Shown here piece after piece: positions 7,791 through 12,996 of a DNA stretch of 21,057 nucleotides. The stretch's first letter is position 1. Every line of letters starts with the position of its first letter. Under the pieces are notes generated by a model. It ran no database searches. It was given only the letters and a program-made list of their open reading frames with translations, and was not told where the DNA came from. A program made the translations under genes and the position numbers. This DNA is from Metarhizobium sp039808465 (GTDB lineage Bacteria > Pseudomonadota > Alphaproteobacteria > Rhizobiales > Rhizobiaceae), in assembly GCA_039808465.1 (NCBI GenBank), contig JBDHTA010000063.1, positions 1 through 21,057 of the forward strand, read 5' to 3'.

Positions 7791-8006
7791 ATGGAAGCAA
7801 GCAAGGCATGGTATCTTTCACGCACGGTCTGGGGCGCGCTGATCGCGGTCGCGGCCTCGCTTTCGCAGGCCATGGGCATCGAATTGCAGGCGGGCGATCA
7901 GGCCGATCTGGTGGAAATGCTGGTGGCGCTCGGCGGCGCGGCGGGCGCGTTTGTCGCGTTTTACGGGCGGCTTCGCGCCCGCAGCGCGTTGACGAAACGG
8001 CCCTGA
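7791..8006 (+). CDS. Small holin-like membrane protein
   Basis: This 71-residue protein starts EASKAWYLSRTVWG. It has two hydrophobic segments, about residues 15-33 (ALIAVAASLSQAMGI) and 45-62 (LVALGGAAGAFVAFYG), joined by an acidic loop and ending in a basic tail (GRLRARSALTKRP). This layout resembles small holins annotated in rhizobial prophages. ATG 7791 follows GGGAG (7778-7782) at 8 bases; the GTG immediately upstream (7788) is an alternative. It lies 16 bases after the megatron stop and is the last gene of the block. Holin function is inferred from size, membrane topology and position; no lysis enzyme other than the tail peptidase is seen here. Confidence 0.6.
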   Translation: MEASKAWYLSRTVWGALIAVAASLSQAMGIELQAGDQADLVEMLVALGGAAGAFVAFYGRLRARSALTKRP

Positions 8007-8031
8007 AAACCCGTGGCGGCAATCAGTGGCG

Positions 8032-8049
8032 GATGCCGCGCAAGGCATC
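8032..8049 (+). other. Small hairpin after the tail gene block
   Basis: GATGCC (8032-8037) and GGCATC (8044-8049) form a perfect 6-bp stem with a 6-base loop, 26 bases after the holin-like stop. No T-run follows, so it is not a classical intrinsic terminator. A second arm pair, GCGGCA (8016-8021) and TGCCGC (8034-8039), overlaps it. It might mark the 3' end of the tail transcript. Apart from this and the promoter region at 8070-8104, I see nothing recognisable in the 239-base gap 8007-8245. Confidence 0.3.
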
Positions 8050-8069
8050 GCCAACGCGAAAATGCCATC

Positions 8070-8086
8070 CATTCATTTGCCATTCA
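8070..8086 (+). promoter_or_regulatory. Candidate OmpR/PhoP-type direct-repeat operator (CATTCA-N5-CATTCA)
   Basis: Two identical hexamers, CATTCA at 8070-8075 and 8081-8086, are separated by 5 bases, giving an 11-base period or about one helical turn. That is the geometry bound by dimers of OmpR/PhoP-family response regulators. The second copy overlaps the candidate -35 element (8077-8082). The feuN/feuP genes lie directly downstream, so FeuP itself is the natural candidate. The binding protein is inferred. Confidence 0.45.
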
Positions 8087-8104
8087 GCCGGGTTGGGGTA
8101 AATT
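8077..8104 (+). promoter_or_regulatory. Candidate sigma-70 promoter for feuN-feuP-feuQ
   Basis: TTGCCA (8077-8082; one mismatch to TTGACA) and TAAATT (8099-8104; four of six matches to TATAAT) are separated by 16 bases. It is the best promoter-like pair noticed in the gap between the tail genes and feuN. Transcription would start near 8111, leaving a leader of about 135 bases before feuN. Confidence 0.4.
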
Positions 8105-8245
8105 GTCGAGGCTGGGCGATGCGTGGCGAACGGGCCTTTCGCATGCGTGACCGGCGCAAAACCGTTAAGCGCGGATATATGGCGGCCATCGGGCCGGAGC
8201 GCGCTTTTCGACTCTTTTTGATGCGTTTTCGATGGAAGTGAGGGC

Positions 8246-8494
8246 ATGGCATCTCCGGCGATCTTTGCGACCCTGGCCGCCGGGCTTGCGGCGGCGGCTC
8301 CGCAGGACATCGACACAGGCATGACGATTCCGGTCGCGGGCGATTGCGCCGCCGCAGCCGAGCAGGTGGTGGCCGAAACCGGCGGCCAGCTTCTTTCGGC
8401 GCAGCCGTCGGGCGATTCCTGTGTCATCACCGTTCTCATTCAGGGCAACGGCAACGAGCGGCCGCGCAAGGTCCGCGTCAAGGTTCCGATGTAG
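8246..8494 (+). CDS. feuN: FeuN-like small exported modulator of the FeuP-FeuQ system
   Basis: This 82-residue protein has a hydrophobic Ala-rich N-terminus (PAIFATLAAGLAAAA) and a likely cleavage around residues 17-20. The mature part is about 62 residues, with two cysteines, C34 and C59, that could form a disulfide. It ends in alternating strands (CVITVLIQ, RKVRVKVPM) resembling a minimal PepSY-like fold. The start follows GAGGG (8240-8244), and an in-frame stop at 8219 rules out a long extension. The n-region lacks Lys/Arg, which weakens the signal peptide call. In Sinorhizobium meliloti, feuN encodes a small periplasmic protein that dampens FeuPQ signalling and lies upstream of feuP. Identity here is inferred from size, export signal and position. 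Confidence 0.62.
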   Translation: MASPAIFATLAAGLAAAAPQDIDTGMTIPVAGDCAAAAEQVVAETGGQLLSAQPSGDSCVITVLIQGNGNERPRKVRVKVPM

Positions 8495-8522
8495 GCTTGA
8501 TTCCCGCGCGCCCCGCGGCGCT

Positions 8523-8558
8523 GCCCGGTGTTGAATGATGCCCCGGTGTTGAATGATG
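8523..8558 (+). repeat. 18-bp perfect-register tandem duplication just upstream of feuP
   Basis: Unit 1 (8523-8540) is GCCCGGTGTTGAATGATG and unit 2 (8541-8558) is CCCCGGTGTTGAATGATG; 17 of 18 bases agree. It ends 2 bases before the GGAG ribosome binding site of feuP. Read in the feuP frame it would encode two copies of a VLND motif, if translation began at GTG 8528. Most likely it is untranslated leader. Confidence 0.85.
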
Positions 8559-8575
8559 ATGGAGTGATGGCCGAT

Positions 8576-9247
8576 ATGCGAATTCTTGTGGTCGAAGACG
8601 ATGCGACGTTGAACCGGCAACTGGCGGATGCGCTGAAGGAAGCCGGTTATGTGGTCGATCAGGCCTTCGATGGCGAGGAAGGGCATTATCTCGGCGATTC
8701 CGAACCCTATGACGCGGTGATTCTCGATATCGGCCTGCCGGAAATGGACGGTATCACCGTGCTGGAAAAATGGCGGGCGGAAGGCCGCGCCATGCCGGTG
8801 CTGATCCTGACCGCCCGCGACCGCTGGAGCGACAAGGTGGCGGGCATCGACGCGGGCGCCGACGATTACGTCGCAAAGCCCTTCCATGTCGAGGAAGTGC
8901 TGGCGCGCATCCGCGCCCTCATTCGCCGCGCGGCGGGGCATGCCTCCTCGGAAATCGTCTGCGGGCCGGTCCGGCTCGACACCAAGACCTCCAAGGCGAG
9001 CGTCAACGGCGCGCAGCTCAAGCTCACCTCGCATGAATTCCGGCTGCTCTCCTACCTCATGCATCACATGGGCGAGGTGGTGTCGCGCACGGCGCTGGTC
9101 GAGCATATGTACGATCAGGATTTCGACCGCGATTCCAACACCATCGAGGTTTTCGTCGGCCGCTTGCGCAAGAAGATGGGCGTCGACCTGATCGAGACCG
9201 TGCGCGGGCTCGGCTATCGCATGCAGGCGCCGGGAAACACGAAGTAA
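8576..9247 (+). CDS. feuP: FeuP, OmpR/PhoP-family response regulator
   Basis: The protein has 223 residues. The receiver domain (1-115) has the acidic pair D8/D9, phospho-acceptor D51 (VILDIGLPEMDG), T79 and K101 (KPFHVEEVLARI). The winged-helix effector (about 125-218) contains LKLTSHEFRLLSYL and SNTIEVFVGRLRKKMG. MRILVVEDD at 8576 is the usual beginning of this family. ATG 8567, and even GTG 8528, are in-frame alternatives, but GGAG at 8561-8564 is too near 8567. The gene lies 81 bases after feuN and 27 before feuQ. In S. meliloti FeuPQ activates genes including that for cyclic beta-glucan export under low osmolarity; Brucella has an orthologue linked to iron uptake. Assignment rests on sequence and on the feuN/feuQ context. 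Confidence 0.88.
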   Translation: MRILVVEDDATLNRQLADALKEAGYVVDQAFDGEEGHYLGDSEPYDAVILDIGLPEMDGITVLEKWRAEGRAMPVLILTARDRWSDKVAGIDAGADDYVAKPFHVEEVLARIRALIRRAAGHASSEIVCGPVRLDTKTSKASVNGAQLKLTSHEFRLLSYLMHHMGEVVSRTALVEHMYDQDFDRDSNTIEVFVGRLRKKMGVDLIETVRGLGYRMQAPGNTK

Positions 9248-9274
9248 CAGGCGCGCGGGGGCGCTTCGGATGAC

Positions 9275-10681
9275 ATGACCTTCGCTGCCCGCTCTCTGAC
9301 CGCCCGCGTGCTGCTGCTGGCGACGCTCTGGTCGGCCTTCGCGCTCGTCGCCATCGCCATCGTGATTTCCACATTGTACCGGGAAAGCGCGGACCGGGGC
9401 TTTCAGGATCTGCTGCGCGCCCAGCTCTACAATGTGGTGAATTCGGTTTCCGTCGGGGAAAACAGCACGCTGGCGGGCAATCCGGAACTCGGCGACCTCA
9501 GGTTCTCGCAGCCGAAAAGCGGCTGGTACTGGATCGTCGAGCCGCTCGGCACCTTTTCCACCGGGCCGCTGGTGTCTTCCTCGCTTGGCCTGTCCGACCT
9601 GAAGGTGCCTTCCGTCGCCGATGTGCCCTTCGACAACAATTACGAGCGTTTCTACGCGTTGGACGACGGCAACGGCAATATCATCCAGATGGCCGAAACC
9701 GAGGTGGTGCTGGATCAGGAAGGGCGGGCGGCGCGCTTTCGCGTCAGCGGCAATCTTGCCGTGGTCAACAATGACGTGACGGCCTTCGACAACCGGCTGT
9801 ATCTGGCGCTTGCGGTGTTCGGCTTCGGCAGCCTGATCGTCAACGCGCTGGCGATTCTTTATGGCTTGAAGCCGCTCGATCATGCCCGCGCCGCGCTGGA
9901 GCGCATCCGCGCGGGCGAAGCGGAGCGGTTGCAGGGCGACTTTCCGCGGGAAATCCAGCCGCTTGCCAATGAAATCAACGCGCTGATCGACAGCAACCGC
10001 CGCATCGTCGAGCGCGCCCGCATGCAGGTCGGCAATCTCGCCCATTCGCTGAAGACGCCGATCGCCGTGCTGCTCAACGAGGCGCGGGTGCTGGAGCGGG
10101 CGCATGGCGATCTCGTGCGCCATCAGGCCGAGGCCATGCAGGCGCAGGTGCAATCCTATCTCAACCGCGCCCGCATCGCCGCCCAGCGCGATTCGATCCT
10201 GGCCCGCACCGAGGCGGAACCGGCGCTGGAGCGGCTGGTGCGCGTCATGCGCCGCCTGAATGCCGACAAGGAATTCCAGCTCGTCATCGAGCCCGCGCAT
10301 CTCGCTCTCGCCATGGAGCAGCAGGATGTGGAGGAGACCGTCGGCAACCTTCTGGAAAACGCGGCGCGCTTTGCCGAGCGGCGGGTGAAGGTTTCTGCCG
10401 TTGCCGCGCCGCCCGACGTCAAGGGCAGCGATCCGGCGCGGCGGTCATGGATCGAGCTGACCGTCGAGGATGACGGGCCGGGGCTCGATGCCGACCAGAT
10501 CAGCGAGGCGATGAAGCGCGGCCGCCGCCTGGACGAGAGCAAGCCGGGAACCGGGCTCGGCCTTTCCATCGTGCGCGAGATCACCTCCGAATATCACGGG
10601 CTGGTGGAGCTTTCGCGGGGCGAGGCGGGCGGGCTGAAGGCGCGGCTGATTCTGCCCGCCGTGACAAAGGACGTTGCGTGA
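9275..10681 (+). CDS. feuQ: FeuQ, membrane sensor histidine kinase
   Basis: The kinase has 468 residues. TM1 lies at about 12-34, a periplasmic sensor of about 140 residues follows (to about 173), and TM2 is at 176-197. A linker leads to the dimerisation helix with phospho-acceptor H257 (NLAHSLKTPIAVLLNEA). The ATPase has an N box (ETVGNLLENAARFA), G1 (DDGPGLD) and G2 (GTGLGLSIV). The sensor domain resembles that of PhoQ-like kinases of alphaproteobacteria (WYWIVEPLG, FDNRLYLAL). It should phosphorylate FeuP, encoded 27 bases upstream, with FeuN acting from the periplasm. The start has only a poor ribosome binding site (CGGATGAC), which suggests lower expression than FeuP. Confidence 0.88.
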   Translation: MTFAARSLTARVLLLATLWSAFALVAIAIVISTLYRESADRGFQDLLRAQLYNVVNSVSVGENSTLAGNPELGDLRFSQPKSGWYWIVEPLGTFSTGPLVSSSLGLSDLKVPSVADVPFDNNYERFYALDDGNGNIIQMAETEVVLDQEGRAARFRVSGNLAVVNNDVTAFDNRLYLALAVFGFGSLIVNALAILYGLKPLDHARAALERIRAGEAERLQGDFPREIQPLANEINALIDSNRRIVERARMQVGNLAHSLKTPIAVLLNEARVLERAHGDLVRHQAEAMQAQVQSYLNRARIAAQRDSILARTEAEPALERLVRVMRRLNADKEFQLVIEPAHLALAMEQQDVEETVGNLLENAARFAERRVKVSAVAAPPDVKGSDPARRSWIELTVEDDGPGLDADQISEAMKRGRRLDESKPGTGLGLSIVREITSEYHGLVELSRGEAGGLKARLILPAVTKDVA

Positions 10682-10693
10682 TGCGGCGCGCAG

Positions 10694-10710
10694 TGTCAAA
10701 ACTGTTGACA
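10694..10710 (+). promoter_or_regulatory. Inverted repeat TGTCAA-N5-TTGACA after feuQ
   Basis: The perfect 6-base arms TGTCAA (10694-10699) and TTGACA (10705-10710) flank 5 bases, 12 bases after the feuQ stop. The right arm equals a consensus -35 box, but no acceptable -10 follows 16-18 bases later. It could be an operator for a dimeric regulator; the function is unknown. Confidence 0.4.
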
Positions 10711-10759
10711 GGCCACAATGCCGCCACGGGAAACCGCCACCAGATTTGTTGTTGTCGCA

Positions 10760-10791
10760 TTCCTGCTTATGCAGGATGCCCGGTGCAGGAA
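10760..10791 (+). other. Competing small hairpins in the lipoprotein gene leader
   Basis: TTCCTGC (10760-10766) can pair with GCAGGA at 10771-10776 (6 bp, TTAT loop) or with GCAGGAA at 10785-10791 (7 bp). The two structures exclude one another. There is no T-run. It lies 80-110 bases upstream of the lipoprotein start and would be part of its mRNA only if transcription enters from feuQ. Confidence 0.35.
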
Positions 10792-10793
10792 CA

Positions 10794-10823
10794 TTGATTT
10801 GAAGATTGCCGATCGCGAATACT
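10794..10823 (+). promoter_or_regulatory. Weak candidate promoter of the lipoprotein gene
   Basis: TTGATT (10794-10799) and AATACT (10818-10823) are separated by 18 bases. Both are imperfect. Transcription would start near 10830, just before the ATG at 10835, which would favour translation from the ATG at 10871. Confidence 0.25.
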
Positions 10824-10837
10824 GGTTTGTTTCCATG

Positions 10838-10891
10838 CCTTTTTCCAAGCCCGCGTCTTTTTCGAGGCCCATGTCTTTTTCCAAGCAGTGC
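10838..10891 (+). repeat. Three 18-bp tandem repeats at the start of the lipoprotein gene
   Basis: Units at 10838-10855, 10856-10873 and 10874-10891 share the core CTTTTTC(C/G)A(A/G)G. They are in frame and encode FSK/FSR hexapeptide units (PFSKPA, SFSRPM, SFSKQC). The repeat array spans the candidate start codon at 10871. Confidence 0.75.
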
Positions 10892-11308
10892 CTTTCCGCC
10901 GCCGCGCTGGCGGGGCTCGTCGCGCTTGCCGGGTGCAAGACCAGCGGAACCGGGGTCGCGGCGGATGCCGCGTCTGCCTCCGTGTCGCCCGCGGCAAGCT
11001 CGGCGCCCTTCATCGCCGCCCTTCAGGGGGGCATCGTGGCGCGCAGCGGCATCGAACTGAACAAATCCGACCGTCAGCGGGCGCTGGAAGCGGAATACCG
11101 GGCGCTGGAAGCCGCCCGTGGCGGGCAGCCGGTGGCCTGGAGCGGGCGCGGGGTGAGCGGCGAGGTGGTGGCGGCGGCGCCCTATCAGGTCGGCTCGCAG
11201 AACTGCCGCCAGTACACGCACACGCTGACGCTGGAAGGCAACAAGCAGGCCGTGGCGCGCGGCGCCGCCTGCCGCAACCCGAATGGAAGCTGGTCGCCGC
11301 TGACTTGA
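10871..11308 (+). CDS. Outer membrane lipoprotein, 17-kDa surface antigen-like
   Basis: From ATG 10871 the protein has 145 residues. A classical lipoprotein signal (KQCLSAAALAGLVALAGC) puts the lipidated cysteine at C22, with LAGC as lipobox. The rest is Ala/Ser-rich, then has LNKSDRQRALEAEYRALEA and a C-terminal CRQYTHTLTLEGNKQAV with GAACRNPNGSW. That pattern resembles the glycine-zipper/17-kDa antigen C-terminal domain (17kDa_Anti_2) of rickettsial and rhizobial surface proteins. The in-frame ATG 10835 would add 12 residues made of the 18-bp repeats, and a longer frame begins at 10718; neither has a convincing ribosome binding site. The N-terminus is therefore open. It lies between feuQ and the ccm operon. 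Function is unknown beyond the envelope location. Confidence 0.75.
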   Translation: MSFSKQCLSAAALAGLVALAGCKTSGTGVAADAASASVSPAASSAPFIAALQGGIVARSGIELNKSDRQRALEAEYRALEAARGGQPVAWSGRGVSGEVVAAAPYQVGSQNCRQYTHTLTLEGNKQAVARGAACRNPNGSWSPLT

Positions 11309-11317
11309 TGTAAGTCA
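11301..11317 (+). other. Hairpin over the lipoprotein stop codon
   Basis: TGACTT (11301-11306) and AAGTCA (11312-11317) form a perfect 6-bp stem with a 5-base loop that encloses the TGA at 11306-11308. CCTTTT follows 6 bases later but is no proper T-tract. It is a weak terminator or an mRNA 3'-end structure at best. Confidence 0.3.
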
Positions 11318-11422
11318 AGGCGCCTTTTGCGCATCTGCTATTCTTGCGACCAAACGCCACAAAGCGGTTCCATCACGGTTTCGTCGGTTGGAATGTGGTC
11401 AAAGGTGCAGTAATTGGGCGCT

Positions 11423-12553
11423 ATGTTGTTCTGGATAATCGTCGCGATCCTCACGGCCGCCGTTGCGGCGGCCCTGCTTTCTCCTCTCCTGCGCCGGGCG
11501 CGGGCGGGCGCGGACGATCGCGCCGGCGAGGCCGCCGTCTATCGCGACCAGTTGGGCGAGCTGGAGCGGGATCTGCGGCAGGGGCTTATTACCGCCGGTG
11601 AAGCCGATTACGCCAAGGCGGAGATCGCCCGGCGCCTGCTGGCGGTTTCCGCGGGCGGGGGCGCGGGGGCCGCCATGCCGTCGGGCAGGCGCAGGCGGAT
11701 TGCCGAAATCTTCGTGCTGCTCTGTCTTCCCGCCATCGGGCTCGGGCTCTACCTGGAAACGGGCAGCCCGGAGCTTCCGGCGCAGCCCTTGCAGGCGCGC
11801 CTCGACAATCCCGGCGAGGATATCGGCATCCTGATCGTCAAGGCCGAGCAGCATCTGGCGCGCAACCCGGATGACGGGGCGGGCTGGGATCTGCTGGCGC
11901 CGATCTATTTCCGCAGCGGGCGTCTCGGCGATGCTGAAATGGCCTATCGCAACGCCATCCGCCTCAAGGGCGCGACTGCCGAGCGGCAGAACGGGCTGGG
12001 CGAAACGCTGGTCACCGCCGCCGATGGCGTGGTGACCGCCGATGCCCGCGCCGCCTTCGAGCAGGCGCTGAAGCTCGACCCGCAGAATTTCCGAACCCGC
12101 TTCTATCTGGCGCTGGCCATGGAGCAAGGCGGACAGGCGGGTGAGGCAAGAGCCGCTTTCGAGGCGATCGCCAGGGATTCGCCGCCGCAGGCGCCCTGGC
12201 TGGAACTGGTGCGGCAGCATATCGCCGCCAATGGCGGCGGGCCGGTTGCGCCCCCGCCCGGCAATCCGTCCGAGGCCGATATCGCCGCCGCCGAGGGCAT
12301 GACCGGCGGCGACCGCCAGCAGATGATCGAGGGCATGGTGGCGAGCCTTGCCGAGAAGCTGCGCGAGGAGCCGAAGAATATCGAGGGCTGGCTGCGGCTG
12401 GTGCGCTCCTATGCCGTGCTGAACCAGCCGCAGAAGGCAGGCGCGGCCTTGAAGGATGCGCTCGCCGTTTTTCCGGCTGACAGCGCCGAGGGCAGGCAAT
12501 TGCTGGCGCTATCGGCCGAGCTGGGCGTAAAGGCCGAAGGAGCCGTGCAATGA
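11423..12553 (+). CDS. ccmI: CcmI (CycH), cytochrome c maturation apocytochrome chaperone
   Basis: The protein has 376 residues from ATG 11423. TTG 11414, with AAAGGT 7 bases upstream, is an alternative that adds 3 residues. TM1 is at about 2-20. A cytoplasmic loop follows with VYRDQLGELERDLRQGLI, the CcmI signature, and then TM2 at 94-112 (EIFVLLCLPAIGLGLYL). A periplasmic TPR region follows (GAGWDLLAPIYFRSGRLGDAE, and a second set after residue 200). CcmI holds the unfolded C-terminus of apocytochrome c and delivers it to the CcmF/H haem ligation complex. It is the first gene of a four-gene operon; its stop overlaps ccmE by 4 bases (ATGA). Confidence 0.92.
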   Translation: MLFWIIVAILTAAVAAALLSPLLRRARAGADDRAGEAAVYRDQLGELERDLRQGLITAGEADYAKAEIARRLLAVSAGGGAGAAMPSGRRRRIAEIFVLLCLPAIGLGLYLETGSPELPAQPLQARLDNPGEDIGILIVKAEQHLARNPDDGAGWDLLAPIYFRSGRLGDAEMAYRNAIRLKGATAERQNGLGETLVTAADGVVTADARAAFEQALKLDPQNFRTRFYLALAMEQGGQAGEARAAFEAIARDSPPQAPWLELVRQHIAANGGGPVAPPPGNPSEADIAAAEGMTGGDRQQMIEGMVASLAEKLREEPKNIEGWLRLVRSYAVLNQPQKAGAALKDALAVFPADSAEGRQLLALSAELGVKAEGAVQ

Positions 12554-12996
12554 CCCGCAAGCAGAAACGCCTCGCCGTGATCGGCGCCGGAATGGGCTTC
12601 ATCGCCCTCGCGGCCATGCTGGTGCTCTACGCTTTCGGCCAGTCCATTGCCTATTTCTACATGCCCGCTGATCTCGCGGAAAAGCCGGTTCCGGCCGAAA
12701 CCCGCATCCGCCTCGGCGGGCTGGTGGGCGAGGGATCGATCGTGCGCGGCGAAGGCTCGACGGTGCGCTTCGACGTCACCGACGGCGAGGGCACGGTGAA
12801 GGTGACCTATACCGGCCTGCTGCCCGATCTGTTCCGCGAAGGGCAGGGCGTCGTCACAGAAGGCAAGTTCGAGGCGGGCAGCGATGTGTTCCATGCCGAC
12901 TCGGTGCTCGCCAAGCATGACGAGAACTACATGCCCAAGGAAGTGGCCGACCGGCTGAAGGACCAGGGGCTCTGGCAGCAGGAGAAAACGCAGTGA
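12550..12996 (+). CDS. ccmE: CcmE (CycJ), periplasmic haem chaperone
   Basis: This 148-residue protein starts TRKQKRLAVIG, with one membrane anchor (about 8-30), then an OB-fold domain (TRIRLGGLVGEGSIVRG, VRFDVTDG, VKVTYTGLLPDLFREGQG). The haem-binding motif is LAKHDENYMP, with the covalent ligand H123 and Y127 four residues later, both present. CcmE takes haem covalently in the periplasm and passes it to CcmF for attachment to apocytochrome c. Start and stop overlap the adjoining genes by 4 bases, so it is translated with them. Length and motifs are normal. Confidence 0.95.
   Translation: MTRKQKRLAVIGAGMGFIALAAMLVLYAFGQSIAYFYMPADLAEKPVPAETRIRLGGLVGEGSIVRGEGSTVRFDVTDGEGTVKVTYTGLLPDLFREGQGVVTEGKFEAGSDVFHADSVLAKHDENYMPKEVADRLKDQGLWQQEKTQ

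Noticed and set aside
8007..8245. Riboswitch, tRNA or phage attachment site in the gap between the tail genes and feuN
   Set aside because: No cloverleaf, no known aptamer core and no repeat of flanking sequence were visible; only small hairpins and a promoter-like region.
10705..10735. Sigma-70 promoter using the perfect TTGACA after feuQ
   Set aside because: No -10-like hexamer lies 15-19 bases downstream; the hexamer is better explained as half of the inverted repeat.
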